Positions 28,308-38,291 of a stretch of 64,000 bases of DNA are shown here, in pieces; positions within the stretch are counted from its first letter, which is position 1; every line of letters begins with the position of its first letter. The position numbers and the translations under genes were made by a program. The stretch covers positions 86,094 to 150,093 of the forward strand of contig NZ_PPSK01000011.1 in assembly GCF_002903165.1 (NCBI RefSeq). Direction: 5' to 3'. The DNA is from Halopseudomonas oceani (GTDB lineage: Bacteria > Pseudomonadota > Gammaproteobacteria > Pseudomonadales > Pseudomonadaceae). The notes under the pieces are model-generated. The model did not search any database. It saw nothing but the letters and a program-made list of their open reading frames with translations, and was not told where the DNA came from.

Positions 28308-30575
28308 ATGCTCAATACGCTGCGCCGCATCGTTCAGGAGGTCAACTCTGCCAGAGATCTGGCAGCGGCTCTGGACATCATAGTGCAGCGTGTGCGCGAG
28401 GCTATGGGCACCGAGGTCTGCTCGGTATACCTGCTCAACCCCGATATCGGTCGCTACGTGCTGATGGCGACCGAGGGTCTCAACAAGGATGCCGTCGGCG
28501 CGGTCACGCTGGGCACCAGCGAGGGTTTGATCGGCTACGTTGGTACCCGAGAGGAACCGGTCAACCTCGAAGACGCGGCGTCTCACCCCCGTTTCCGTTA
28601 CTTTGCCGAAACCGGTGAAGAGCGCTATGCCTCCTTCCTGGGTGTGCCGATCATCCACCATCGCCGGGTGATGGGGGTGCTGGTGGTGCAACAGAAGGAG
28701 CGTCGCCAGTTTGATGAGGGCGAAGAGGCCTTCCTGGTCACCATGAGTGCGCAGCTGGCGGGTGTTATTGCTCATGCCGAGGCGACAGGCGCGATTGGCG
28801 GCCTCGGGTGGGGTGGTGAGGTGGTACAGGATACCCGGTTCGACGGGGTCGCTGGTGCGCCGGGTGTGGCCATCGGACATGCAGTGGTGATTTTGCCACC
28901 GGCAGACCTGAAATCGGTTCCCGACAAGCAAATCCAGGACGTTGAGGCGGAAATCGCCTTGTTCCGCCGCGCGAAACACAGCGTGCGGGTCGACATGCAG
29001 CAACTGTCGAGCAAGCTCTCGACCCAGCTGCGGCCGGAAGAGCTGGCGCTGTTTGATGTTTATCTGATGATGCTGAACGACACTGCGCTGGGCAACGAGG
29101 TGATCAACATCATCCGGACTGGGCAGTGGGCGCAGGGGGCTCTGCGTGAAGTCGTCAGTTCGCATGTCACCCGTTTCGAGTTGATGGATGACCCCTATCT
29201 GCGTGAGCGTGCAGCGGACGTCAAAGACATCGGTCGGCGCATTTTGGCCTATCTGCAGGAGGTTGGCCGACAGGAACTGGTGTTCCCGGATGACACCATT
29301 CTGGTCAGCGAAGAGCTGTCGCCGGTAATGCTTGGCCAGGTGCCGAAAGAGAAGCTGGTCGGGCTGGTGTCGGTGCTTGGCTCGGGTAGCTCGCACGTGG
29401 CCATCCTGGCTCGGGCGATGGGTATTCCGACCGTGATGGGTGCGCTTGACCTGCCCTATACCCGCATCGATGGCATGGAATTGATCATCGACGGTAACCG
29501 CGGTGAGGTCTATTCCAACCCGTCGCCGGAGCTGCATCGCCAGTACCTGGATCTGGTGCGCGAAGAGCGCGAGCTGGTGCAGGGGCTGGAGAAGCTGCGC
29601 GACGTGCCCTGCGTGACGCTCGACGGTCATCGGATGCCGCTGCTGGTGAATACCGGTCTGCAGGCAGATGTGGCCCGTTCGCTGGATCGCGGCGCCGAGG
29701 GGGTAGGGCTGTATCGTACTGAAGTGCCGTTCATGATCCAGGATCGCTTCCCCAGCGAGAAGGAGCAGCAGGCGATCTATCGCGAGCAGTTGGAGGCTTT
29801 CCATCCCCTGCCGGTCACCATGCGCTCGCTCGATATTGGTGGCGACAAGGCGCTGACCTATTTCCCGATCAAGGAAGACAACCCGTTCCTCGGCTGGCGC
29901 GGCATCCGCGTGACCCTTGACCACCCGGAGATTTTCCTGGTGCAGACGCGGGCCATGCTGAAAGCCAGTCAGGGCCTGAATAATTTGCGCATCATGCTGC
30001 CGATGGTGAGCAGCGTATTTGAGGTGGAAGAAGCCCAGCATCTGATCCATCGGGCCTACAGCGAGGTCCGGGATGAGGGGGTCGATGTGCCCATGCCGCC
30101 GGTCGGGGTGATGATCGAGGTGCCTGCGGCGGTTTACCAGGCGCGTGAACTGATTCAACTGGTCGACTTTTTGTCGGTTGGTACCAACGACCTGACCCAA
30201 TATCTGCTGGCGGTCGATCGCAACAACCCGCGTGTTGCGGACCTTTACCACTCGCTGCATCCAGCGGTGCTGCAGGCCTTGATCAAGGTCGCCACGGCCT
30301 GTCGCGAGGCCGGCAAGCCAATGAGTGTCTGTGGTGAAATGGCTGGCGACCCGGCCGCTGCGGTGCTGCTGATGGCGATGGGCTGTGACGCACTGTCAAT
30401 GAACGCGACCAACTTGCCCAAGGTCAAGTGGCTGTTGCGTCAGATCAAACTGTCCGACGCCAAGGCTTTGCTGGATGAGGTGATCGAGCTGGACAACCCG
30501 CATCTGGTGCTCAGCACCCTGCATCTGGCGCTGCGCGGCATGGGCTTGGGCAAGGTGCTGTCGCAGCCGCGCTGA
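28308..30575 (+). CDS. ptsP: Phosphoenolpyruvate-protein phosphotransferase PtsP (EI-Ntr)
   Basis: First enzyme of the nitrogen-related phosphotransferase chain, passing phosphate from PEP to NPr. The 755 residues hold an N-terminal GAF domain (about 18-150), the PTS EI N-terminal domain, the phospho-histidine domain (H363 in GSGSSHVAIL) and the PEP-binding barrel (EIMLPMVS-like LRIMLPMVSSVFEVEEA, LSVGTNDLTQYLLAVDRN, CGEMAGDP). ATG 28308 fits the family start MLNTLRRIVQEV. It converges on the NRDE gene with only four bases between the stops. Confidence 0.95.
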   Translation: MLNTLRRIVQEVNSARDLAAALDIIVQRVREAMGTEVCSVYLLNPDIGRYVLMATEGLNKDAVGAVTLGTSEGLIGYVGTREEPVNLEDAASHPRFRYFAETGEERYASFLGVPIIHHRRVMGVLVVQQKERRQFDEGEEAFLVTMSAQLAGVIAHAEATGAIGGLGWGGEVVQDTRFDGVAGAPGVAIGHAVVILPPADLKSVPDKQIQDVEAEIALFRRAKHSVRVDMQQLSSKLSTQLRPEELALFDVYLMMLNDTALGNEVINIIRTGQWAQGALREVVSSHVTRFELMDDPYLRERAADVKDIGRRILAYLQEVGRQELVFPDDTILVSEELSPVMLGQVPKEKLVGLVSVLGSGSSHVAILARAMGIPTVMGALDLPYTRIDGMELIIDGNRGEVYSNPSPELHRQYLDLVREERELVQGLEKLRDVPCVTLDGHRMPLLVNTGLQADVARSLDRGAEGVGLYRTEVPFMIQDRFPSEKEQQAIYREQLEAFHPLPVTMRSLDIGGDKALTYFPIKEDNPFLGWRGIRVTLDHPEIFLVQTRAMLKASQGLNNLRIMLPMVSSVFEVEEAQHLIHRAYSEVRDEGVDVPMPPVGVMIEVPAAVYQARELIQLVDFLSVGTNDLTQYLLAVDRNNPRVADLYHSLHPAVLQALIKVATACREAGKPMSVCGEMAGDPAAAVLLMAMGCDALSMNATNLPKVKWLLRQIKLSDAKALLDEVIELDNPHLVLSTLHLALRGMGLGKVLSQPR

Positions 30576-30579
30576 GTTG

Positions 30580-31335
30580 TCAGCGCCATTCCCTGCTGGT
30601 TTCTCCCTGTGCTTCCCCGAGTGGTCCAAAACGGCGCTCCGTCAGCCGGATAACGCCGTCTGCCTGCAGCCGCAGTACGCTGCTGGCGCGAGTACCGTAC
30701 TCCGGGATGCCGACGATGAAGGCCGCCGACAGCATCCGCTCCCACTCAAGGCTGATACCGGTACTGGGCAATTGCTCATCGGCGTAGAGCTGGTCATTGG
30801 CCAGCAGTGAAAACAGGGTTTGGTCATCTGCATTCAGGTTCTCGGCCAGATCGTTGCGCAGGCATTGCGTTTTCGGCCAAGGGCTGTCCAGGTCAGCATT
30901 GGAAAGGCCGTAGATACCGGCCTCGAGTTGGCGCGGCTGACCCTGCTGGCTATTGAGGAACCACAGTTGCTCGCGGTCACCAACCAGGAGGTTGAAGCCC
31001 GAGTACTGGTCCAGTGTGCTGTGCAGTTCGCGTAAAAACGCGGCCGGTGAGAGGTTGCCCAGCAGGTAATCCAACGGTAGCTGGCCGCGTGACCTTGGCG
31101 CTTTGGCGGCGCCCGGTGAGCGGATGTTGGTGACGGCCGCGAAGCGACCGTCGCGGGTAACCCCGAGCCAGGTGCCGCCGGCTTCCAGATCCTTGCCTGC
31201 TAGTAGGTCGGGATGGCCCTCTGCGTGCCAGTCTGTCAGCGCCCGGGTGGGGCGGTGATGGAACTCGTCGCGGTTACCGATCAGCAGCAGGGGTTGCTGC
31301 GGGGATTGCTGCCAGGCAAAGGCGATCAGACACAT
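30580..31335 (-). CDS. NRDE (TANGO2-like) family protein
   Basis: Protein of 251 residues starting MCLIAFAW, with Cys2 becoming N-terminal after Met removal, as usual for this Ntn-hydrolase-like family. The name-giving motif appears as NRDEF (about residue 20), and TWLGVTRDGRFAAVTNIR is typical. Bacterial members have no firmly established function; TANGO2 has been linked to heme and lipid handling. ATG 31335 is used in preference to TTG 31338. Confidence 0.85.
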   Translation of the reverse strand: MCLIAFAWQQSPQQPLLLIGNRDEFHHRPTRALTDWHAEGHPDLLAGKDLEAGGTWLGVTRDGRFAAVTNIRSPGAAKAPRSRGQLPLDYLLGNLSPAAFLRELHSTLDQYSGFNLLVGDREQLWFLNSQQGQPRQLEAGIYGLSNADLDSPWPKTQCLRNDLAENLNADDQTLFSLLANDQLYADEQLPSTGISLEWERMLSAAFIVGIPEYGTRASSVLRLQADGVIRLTERRFGPLGEAQGETSREWR

Positions 31336-31439
31336 CAAGCTGCTCCTCGGTAAGATGGCAGCAGTGTAACCTGTGTGTCGGAGCGGCGCGATCCGCGATA
31401 GACTAGCCGATTTGCGGCGATCCGCTTTCGGGGGGTGTT

Positions 31440-32222
31440 GTGGAGTTCGTGATCTATCTGGTGCTGGGCGGTTTTGCCGGTACGCTGGCTGGCCTGTTCG
31501 GCGTTGGCGGCGGCATGATCATCGTGCCGGTGCTGGTCTACAGCTTCGCCCTGCAGGGCTTTGCGCCCGATGTGCTGACCCATATGGCAGTCGGCACCTC
31601 ACTGGCGACCATCGTCTTTACCTCGATCAATGCGATTCGCGCACATCACGCCAAGGGTGCCGTGCGCTGGCATCTGTTTGTCTGGCTGACGGTCGGCATT
31701 GTGCTCGGGACCGTGCTGGGCGCGCTGACTGCAGCGCAGATCAGCGGCCCCATGCTGCAGAAGATCATTGGTGTCTTTGCCATTCTGGTTGCGATTCAAA
31801 TGGCCTTCAAGCTGCAGCCCAAAGCATCGTTGGCGGAGCCGGGCAAACCGGCGCTGGGTGTTGCTGGTGGTGTCATTGGCTGGGCATCCGCGATCTTTGG
31901 TATCGGTGGTGGGTCGCTGACGGTGCCGTTTTTGGTCTGGCGCAGTGTGCCGATGCAGCAGGCGGTGGCGACCTCGTCAGCCTGTGGTCTGCCAATTGCG
32001 CTGGCAGGCGCTGCGTCGTTCATTTTTACCGGCTGGGATGAAACCGGACTGCCTTCCTGGAGTCTGGGATATGTGTATTTGCCGGCGCTGATCGGTATTG
32101 CCGCGACCAGCATGCTGTTTGCGGGCTTCGGTGCGCGACTGGCGCACCGGTTGTCGCAGGACCTGCTCAAACGCCTGTTTGCCCTGCTGCTGCTTTGTGT
32201 TGGAATCAACTTTCTAGTCTAG
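31440..32222 (+). CDS. TauE/SafE family sulfite/anion permease
   Basis: Inner-membrane protein of 260 residues with about eight hydrophobic helices. Two half-repeats show the family motif: GTLAGLFGVGGGMIIVPVLV near residue 15 and GWASAIFGIGGGSLTVPFLV near 145. Substrate unknown; sulfite, sulfoacetate or related anions are typical. GTG at 31440 starts the reading frame. It precedes lgt by 9 bp, as I recall for the P. aeruginosa locus. Confidence 0.85.
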   Translation: MEFVIYLVLGGFAGTLAGLFGVGGGMIIVPVLVYSFALQGFAPDVLTHMAVGTSLATIVFTSINAIRAHHAKGAVRWHLFVWLTVGIVLGTVLGALTAAQISGPMLQKIIGVFAILVAIQMAFKLQPKASLAEPGKPALGVAGGVIGWASAIFGIGGGSLTVPFLVWRSVPMQQAVATSSACGLPIALAGAASFIFTGWDETGLPSWSLGYVYLPALIGIAATSMLFAGFGARLAHRLSQDLLKRLFALLLLCVGINFLV

Positions 32223-32231
32223 GGATCTCGC

Positions 32232-33026
32232 ATGTTGACCTACCCGCAGATTGACCCGGTAGCGCTGGCTATCGGTCCGCTGAAGATTCACTGGTACGGT
32301 TTGATGTACCTGATTGGTATCGGCGGCGCCTGGTGGCTCGCACGTCGACGCCTGGCTGCTTTTGATCCGACCTGGAGCAAGGAAACCCTGTCGGACCTGG
32401 TGTTTTGGGTCGCGCTCGGGGTGATCGCCGGTGGCCGGCTGGGTTATGTGCTGTTCTACGATCTGGCCGCTTACATTCGCGACCCGCTGCTGATACTGGA
32501 GATCTGGAAGGGTGGCATGTCCTTCCACGGTGGACTGCTCGGCGTGCTGATTGCCCTGCTGTGGTTTTCCCGCAAGCACAACAAGCGCTTCTTCGAGTTG
32601 GTTGATTTTGTCGCGCCGCTGGTGCCGATTGGATTGGGGGCGGGCCGTATTGGCAACTTCATCAATGCCGAGCTGTGGGGCAAACCGACCGATCTGCCCT
32701 GGGCCATGATCTTTCCGACCGATCCGGACCAGCTGGCGCGTCATCCGTCGCAGCTGTATCAGTTTGCGCTCGAAGGTGTCGCGCTCTTTACCATTCTCTG
32801 GTTCTATTCGCGCAAGCCGCGGCCGACCATGGCGGTCAGCGGCCTGTTTGCCATCTGTTATGGCTGCTTCCGCTTCGCCGTTGAATTTGTCCGCGTGCCG
32901 GACCAGCAGCTGGGCTACCTGGCTTTCGGTTGGCTGACCATGGGTCAGCTACTCTGTATTCCCATGATTCTACTGGGCGCCCTGCTGATGGGGCTGGCCT
33001 ACCGGCGTGAGGGGCGCACCGCATGA
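32232..33026 (+). CDS. lgt: Prolipoprotein diacylglyceryl transferase Lgt
   Basis: Inner-membrane enzyme of 264 residues that adds diacylglycerol to the lipobox cysteine of prolipoproteins, using phosphatidylglycerol. Seven membrane helices are predictable. Signature stretches are [22 protein letters not shown] and [20 protein letters not shown], holding the conserved His, Arg and Asn. The stop overlaps the thyA start by ATGA. Confidence 0.95.
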   Translation: MLTYPQIDPVALAIGPLKIHWYGLMYLIGIGGAWWLARRRLAAFDPTWSKETLSDLVFWVALGVIAGGRLGYVLFYDLAAYIRDPLLILEIWKGGMSFHGGLLGVLIALLWFSRKHNKRFFELVDFVAPLVPIGLGAGRIGNFINAELWGKPTDLPWAMIFPTDPDQLARHPSQLYQFALEGVALFTILWFYSRKPRPTMAVSGLFAICYGCFRFAVEFVRVPDQQLGYLAFGWLTMGQLLCIPMILLGALLMGLAYRREGRTA

Positions 33027-33817
33027 AACAGTATCTTGACCTGATGCGCCATGTGCGCGAGAACGGCACCTTCAAGAGTGATCGTACCGGCACAGGCACC
33101 TACAGCGTGTTCGGCCACCAGATGCGTTTTGATCTGGCCGAAGGGTTTCCGCTGGTCACGACCAAGAAGTGCCATCTCAAATCGATCATCCACGAATTGC
33201 TGTGGTTCCTGCAGGGCGATACCAATATTCGCTACCTCAAGGAAAACGGCGTCTCGATTTGGGACGAGTGGGCGGACGAGAACGGCGACCTGGGGCCGGT
33301 CTACGGCTACCAGTGGCGCAGCTGGCCGGCACCGAATGGCGAGTCCATCGATCAGATCAGCAAGCTGATTGCGATGATCAAGAGCAATCCGGATTCGCGT
33401 CGGCTGATTGTCTCGGCATGGAATCCGGCGCTGGTTGATCAGATGGCGCTGCCGCCCTGTCATGCGCTGTTCCAGTTTTACGTTGCCGACGGCAAGCTGA
33501 GCTGTCAGCTCTATCAGCGTTCGGCCGATATCTTCCTCGGTGTGCCATTTAACATTGCCAGTTATGCGCTGCTGACGTTGATGGTGGCGCAGGTCTGTGA
33601 CCTGCAGCTGGGCGAGTTCATCTGGACTGGCGGCGACTGCCACTTGTATGCCAACCATATCGAACAGACCGACCTGCAGCTGAGTCGTGAGCCTCTGCCG
33701 TTGCCGACCATGAAGCTCAACCCCGAGGTGACTGATCTGTTCGCCTTCCGCTTCGAAGACTTTGAGCTGGTGGGTTATCAGGCTCATCCGCACATCAAGG
33801 CGCCGGTGGCCGTATGA
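33023..33817 (+). CDS. thyA: Thymidylate synthase ThyA
   Basis: Makes dTMP from dUMP with methylenetetrahydrofolate. Its 264 residues equal the E. coli length. The nucleophile is C146 in [31 protein letters not shown] and GDCHLYANH bind dUMP. It overlaps lgt upstream and folA downstream by four bases each, giving a tightly coupled lgt-thyA-folA unit that joins folate consumption and recycling. Confidence 0.97.
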   Translation: MKQYLDLMRHVRENGTFKSDRTGTGTYSVFGHQMRFDLAEGFPLVTTKKCHLKSIIHELLWFLQGDTNIRYLKENGVSIWDEWADENGDLGPVYGYQWRSWPAPNGESIDQISKLIAMIKSNPDSRRLIVSAWNPALVDQMALPPCHALFQFYVADGKLSCQLYQRSADIFLGVPFNIASYALLTLMVAQVCDLQLGEFIWTGGDCHLYANHIEQTDLQLSREPLPLPTMKLNPEVTDLFAFRFEDFELVGYQAHPHIKAPVAV

Positions 33818-34326
33818 GTGACATCAAGGTCGCGCTGATCGCGGCAATGGCACGCAACCGGGTGATCGGTCTTGATAACGGCATGCCCTGGCATTTGCCT
33901 GAGGACCTGCGCTATTTCAAGGCGACCACGCTGGGCAAGCCGATCATCATGGGGCGCAAGACCTTTGAGTCGCTCGGTCGACCGTTACCGGGGCGTACCA
34001 ATATTGTTGTCAGTCGTCAGGCGGGTCTGCAGCTGACTGGGGCCGAAGTGTTTGGTTCTATTGAAGCTGCGCTGGATTTTGCCCGTCAGCAGGCGACTAC
34101 TGATGGTGTGGACGAGGTGATGGTGATTGGCGGCGAGACTTTGTATCGCCAGTGTATGCAGGGGGCAGATCGCCTGTATCTGACGCGCATCGATGCCACG
34201 CCCGAGGGCGATGCCTGGTTTCCGGAGTTTGATGATGCCGACTGGGTTCTGGTCAGCGAGCGCCAGGTTGCTGCGGGCGAGGGATATCCGGCGCACGTCT
34301 ATCAGGTGCTTGAACGTCGCCCTTAA
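33814..34326 (+). CDS. folA: Dihydrofolate reductase FolA
   Basis: Reduces the dihydrofolate made by ThyA back to tetrahydrofolate. The 170 residues contain the NADPH/folate motifs: [18 protein letters not shown] (catalytic Asp in PED), [12 protein letters not shown] and [12 protein letters not shown]. It overlaps the thyA stop by four bases. It converges on the REC-GGDEF-EAL gene with three bases between stops. Confidence 0.96.
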   Translation: MSDIKVALIAAMARNRVIGLDNGMPWHLPEDLRYFKATTLGKPIIMGRKTFESLGRPLPGRTNIVVSRQAGLQLTGAEVFGSIEAALDFARQQATTDGVDEVMVIGGETLYRQCMQGADRLYLTRIDATPEGDAWFPEFDDADWVLVSERQVAAGEGYPAHVYQVLERRP

Positions 34327-34329
34327 GGG

Positions 34330-36006
34330 TTAGTTCAGGGAGGTGTTCTCCAACTGCCCGATCAGCTCTTCCAGTGGTCGGGGCATGCCGATCCAGTAGC
34401 CTTGCAGCAGGTTACCGCCCCAGCCAGTGAGTCGCTCCGCCGTGCGGGCGTCCTCGACGTAATTGACGGCCACCTGCTTGTCCATGCCGCGGGACAGGGT
34501 AATCAGATTTTGCAGGTAGGCGTCCTGTTCCGGGATCCCTGTTTCATTCAGCGACCGGCAGTCCACTTTCACGCCTTTGATCGGCAGGCGGCTCAGGTAG
34601 CCGAGCGCGCCGTATTCCGAGCCAAAATGGTCCAGCCAGATTTCCACGCCCAGCTCATGCAGTGCATTGCACAGTGCTGTCGCTTGGCTGGCATGTTTGA
34701 GCAATGCGTCTTCGCGCAACTCAAGCTGGATCATATGCGGCGGAACCTTGCTGCGCAGCAGTAACTGGCGCAACTGATCGACGAAGCGTGGTTGCTTGAG
34801 CTCACGGTCGCTCAGGTTGATCGACAGGCGACACTGAATGCCGGCATCAAGCCACTGTTTTACTGCCCGCAGGGCTTGATCAATGACCCAATGACCCATA
34901 GGCAGGATCAGGCCGCTGTGTTCTGCCAGCTTGAGGAATGCGTCCGGCGTCAGCAGGCCGAGCTGTGGGTGCTGCCAGCGCAGCAGCGCTTCCCAGGCAA
35001 CGGTGTCGCCGTGATTGGTATCGACGATGGGTTGATAGTGCAGTCGAAATTGCCCTTCCAGCAGGCCATGCCGCAGACCCTGCTCGATATCGAGGTTGTG
35101 TCGTGTTTCGGCGTCGTGCTGGGGATTAAAGAAGGCATAGCCGTTACGCCCGTTCGCTTTGGCGCGATAGAGCGCTTGGTCAGCGTGCTGAAGTAGTTCT
35201 GCGGCCGAGGCGCCGTGCTCTGGAAAGGTTGCAATGCCAACGCTGGCAGAGACCAGTAGGTGGTGGCCGCTGAGGGTGATGGGCTCGCTCAGGGCATGAA
35301 TGATTTTGCTGGCAATCAGGGCTGCATCGTTTGGATCGTGCAGGTCATTGAGCAGGGCAACGAATTCGTCACCACCGATCCGGGTAATCAGGTCGTCCTG
35401 GCGCATGGTGCGGCGCAGGCGGTTGGCAATCACCGCCAGTAAGAGGTCTCCCAGGCCGTGGCCGAAGCTGTCATTGATCTGCTTGAAGTAGTCCAGGTCG
35501 ATATAGAGCAGGGCGAAGCCGGTAGGGCTCCGTTGGCCGCGCAGGATCATACGGTCCAGCTCTGCCTCGAGCAGGGCGCGGTTACCCAGCCCGGTCAGCG
35601 GGTCCTGCCGTGCCATCTGCTGCAGTTTTTCTCCGCTGCTACGCCGGCGCTCTGCGTTGATCAGAGCGCGCTTGAGAATGTCCGGATTAAGTGTGTCGCG
35701 TGGCAGGATATCGTCTGCGCCGTTGTCGATGGCGGTACCATCGCGCTCGGCACTGTCGTCGTCACTGATCAGCAGCAGCAACGTGTTGGCGCTGGCGCGG
35801 CGGGCGTCCTGCAAAAGGTCTGGCTCATTAGGTAGCAGGCAGGCGTCATAGCTTTTTGAGCCAAGACGGGTAGCGGTATCACGAAGACTGGTGCAGATAT
35901 CGACATCGAGCGGGCCAGCCACAGGCGCACGACAGAGTTCGAGCAGTTGCTCGCGCCTTGCCGGGTTGGTTTCAACCAACAGTATTTTGCGTGCTGCGCG
36001 TTCCAT
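34330..36006 (-). CDS. REC-GGDEF-EAL protein with degenerate receiver and EAL domains
   Basis: Protein of 558 residues. The receiver-like domain (about 5-125) lacks the acidic pair (LLVETN) and has CLLPNEPD where the phospho-Asp should be. The GGDEF domain (about 132-295) is intact: GGDEF at 211-215 and an RQDD I-site ahead of it, so it may be an active diguanylate cyclase. The EAL domain (about 310-555) keeps E339 in WEALLRW, but the DD pair is D459-H460 and the EGVE glutamate is N515 (VNYVED). By comparison with RocR-type enzymes, phosphodiesterase activity is unlikely. It could synthesise c-di-GMP under control of a non-phosphorylated receiver. Confidence 0.88.
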   Translation of the reverse strand: MERAARKILLVETNPARREQLLELCRAPVAGPLDVDICTSLRDTATRLGSKSYDACLLPNEPDLLQDARRASANTLLLLISDDDSAERDGTAIDNGADDILPRDTLNPDILKRALINAERRRSSGEKLQQMARQDPLTGLGNRALLEAELDRMILRGQRSPTGFALLYIDLDYFKQINDSFGHGLGDLLLAVIANRLRRTMRQDDLITRIGGDEFVALLNDLHDPNDAALIASKIIHALSEPITLSGHHLLVSASVGIATFPEHGASAAELLQHADQALYRAKANGRNGYAFFNPQHDAETRHNLDIEQGLRHGLLEGQFRLHYQPIVDTNHGDTVAWEALLRWQHPQLGLLTPDAFLKLAEHSGLILPMGHWVIDQALRAVKQWLDAGIQCRLSINLSDRELKQPRFVDQLRQLLLRSKVPPHMIQLELREDALLKHASQATALCNALHELGVEIWLDHFGSEYGALGYLSRLPIKGVKVDCRSLNETGIPEQDAYLQNLITLSRGMDKQVAVNYVEDARTAERLTGWGGNLLQGYWIGMPRPLEELIGQLENTSLN

Positions 36007-36204
36007 GAGTGCGGGCCCAGTCAGCTGGTGTTATTCGTCCATGCACGGTTTTATATAACCCGTATGTTAACGCCGTCACGCTTTGGGAGCCCATCCAAGA
36101 GTGGCAAACAGCGCGAAATCTCCGACGGGCGGTATGGCTAAATGCCTTCAATGCCGGGATGTCGTCTTTAATTGTTCGTCTTTGTTTGGTATGGCGGGAA
36201 GTTG

Positions 36205-36224
36205 GCGCGGGTTTTGGCCCGCGC
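36205..36224 (-). terminator. Hairpin downstream of ilvD
   Basis: GCGCGGG (36205-36211) pairs perfectly with CCCGCGC (36218-36224), 14 bp past the ilvD stop on the minus strand. No U-rich tail follows. It may act as a weak terminator or a 3'-end stabiliser. The remaining gap to the diguanylate cyclase gene shows nothing else I can support. Confidence 0.4.
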
Positions 36225-36237
36225 GCTTCGGGAGATG

Positions 36238-38076
36238 TCAACCGTCGAGCAGCGCTTTGTTGCGTACACCGCCCTTGTCGGCGCTGGTCGCCAGCAGTGC
36301 GTAGGCTTTCAGCGCCGTGCTGACTTTACGGGGGCGAGGTGCCGCAGGCTTCCAGCCTTTGGCGTCCTGCGCGGCGCGGCGGCTTGCCAGCTCTTCGTCC
36401 GAGACCAGCAGGTTGATGCTGCGGTTGGGGATGTCGATCAGTACCTTGTCGCCATCCTGCACAAGGCCGATGGCGCCGCCGGCGGCGGCTTCCGGTGAGG
36501 CGTGCCCGATGGACAGGCCACTGGTACCGCCAGAGAAGCGACCGTCGGTCAGCAGCGCACAGTCCTTACCCAGGCCCTTGGACTTCAGGTAGCTGGTCGG
36601 GTAGAGCATTTCCTGCATGCCCGGGCCACCTTTCGGACCTTCGTAACGAATGATCACGATGTCACCAGCCTTGACCTCGTCGTTCAGAATGCCTTTGACG
36701 GCAGTGTCCTGACTTTCAAAGATCTTGGCGTTGCCCTCGAACACATGGATGGATTCGTCGACCCCGGCGGTCTTCACCACGCAGCCATCAAGTGCGATGT
36801 TGCCGTACAGCACGGCCAGGCCGCCTTCCTGCGAGTAGGCGTGCTCAACGCTGCGGATACAGCCTTCAGCGCGGTCATCATCCAGCGTGTCCCAGCGCGT
36901 GCTCTGGCTGAACGCGGTCTGGGTCGGGATGCCGGCCGGGCCAGCGCGGAAGAAGGTGCGGACTGCTTCATCGCTGGTCTGGGTGATGTCCCACTGAGCG
37001 ATAGCATCAGCCATGCTGCGGCTGTGGACGGTGCTGACATCGGTATGCAGCAGGCCGCCGCGAGCCAGTTCGCCAAGAATGGAGAAGATGCCACCGGCGC
37101 GGTGCACGTCTTCCATATGGTATTTCTGGATATTCGGCGCGACTTTGCACAGCTGCGGCACCTTGCGGGACAGGCGGTCAATGTCGCGCAAATCGAAGTC
37201 GATCTCCGCTTCCTGGGCCGCAGCCAGCAGGTGCAGGATGGTGTTGGTCGAGCCGCCCATGGCGATGTCCAGCGTCATGGCGTTTTCGAACGCCTTGAAG
37301 TTGGCGACATTGCGCGGCAGAACAGATTCGTCGCCTTCGGCGTAGTAGCGTTGGCACAGCTCGACAGCCAGACGGCCTGCACGCAGGAACAGCTGCTCGC
37401 GGTCGCTGTGGGTCGCCAGCGTCGAGCCGTTGCCCGGCAGCGACAAGCCCAGCGCCTCAGTCAGGCAGTTCATCGAGTTGGCGGTGAACATGCCGGAGCA
37501 GCTGCCGCAGGTTGGGCAGGCGCTGCGCTCGTATTCCTCAACCTTCTCGTCTGAGCAGCTGTCGTCGGCGGCAACCACCATGGCATCGACCAGATCGAGG
37601 CCGTGGCTGGCCAGTTTGGTTTTGCCGGCTTCCATCGGGCCGCCGGAAACAAACACCACCGGGATATTCAGGCGCAGGGCCGCCATCAGCATGCCGGGGG
37701 TGATCTTGTCGCAGTTGGAGATACAGACGATGGCGTCGGCGCAGTGGGCGTTGACCATGTACTCAACCGAGTCGGCAATGATTTCGCGACTGGGCAGTGA
37801 ATAGAGCATGCCGTCGTGGCCCATGGCAATGCCGTCGTCCACCGCGATGGTATTGAATTCCTTGGCTACGCCGCCGGCCTTCTCGATTTCGCGGGCGACC
37901 AGTTGGCCCAGGTCCTTCAGGTGAACGTGGCCCGGCACGAACTGGGTGAAGGAGTTGGCGATGGCGATGATCGGCTTCTTGAAGTCTTCGTCCTTCATGC
38001 CGGTAGCGCGCCACAGGGCGCGTGCGCCGGCCATGTTGCGGCCGAAGGTGGACGTTTTCGAGCGGTAATCAGGCAT
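36238..38076 (-). CDS. ilvD: Dihydroxy-acid dehydratase IlvD
   Basis: Fe-S enzyme of isoleucine/valine synthesis that dehydrates 2,3-dihydroxy acids. The 612-residue length fits the long bacterial form. Cluster and Mg ligands lie in [15 protein letters not shown], the [19 protein letters not shown] cysteine region and the [10 protein letters not shown] stretch. ATG 38076 gives the family start [14 protein letters not shown]; an in-frame start 48 bp upstream would add a non-homologous tail. Confidence 0.96.
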   Translation of the reverse strand: MPDYRSKTSTFGRNMAGARALWRATGMKDEDFKKPIIAIANSFTQFVPGHVHLKDLGQLVAREIEKAGGVAKEFNTIAVDDGIAMGHDGMLYSLPSREIIADSVEYMVNAHCADAIVCISNCDKITPGMLMAALRLNIPVVFVSGGPMEAGKTKLASHGLDLVDAMVVAADDSCSDEKVEEYERSACPTCGSCSGMFTANSMNCLTEALGLSLPGNGSTLATHSDREQLFLRAGRLAVELCQRYYAEGDESVLPRNVANFKAFENAMTLDIAMGGSTNTILHLLAAAQEAEIDFDLRDIDRLSRKVPQLCKVAPNIQKYHMEDVHRAGGIFSILGELARGGLLHTDVSTVHSRSMADAIAQWDITQTSDEAVRTFFRAGPAGIPTQTAFSQSTRWDTLDDDRAEGCIRSVEHAYSQEGGLAVLYGNIALDGCVVKTAGVDESIHVFEGNAKIFESQDTAVKGILNDEVKAGDIVIIRYEGPKGGPGMQEMLYPTSYLKSKGLGKDCALLTDGRFSGGTSGLSIGHASPEAAAGGAIGLVQDGDKVLIDIPNRSINLLVSDEELASRRAAQDAKGWKPAAPRPRKVSTALKAYALLATSADKGGVRNKALLDG

Positions 38077-38291
38077 GACGGAAGTCTCGTGGTGTAGTGC
38101 AGTTGCGCAAGCATACCAATTCATGAAGCGGCATGCAGCCGTGTCACCGCCGCAGACCGCTAGTCTGTTTGAGTTACAGAGGATTTTGGCGCGATGTTGT
38201 ATTGATATTGGTAGGCGTCGTTTTCACCTGATGATCTGCGTTTTTACGCGGGTTACCCGGGTTCCTGCCAAATCAAAATGGAGGCGGTTCT

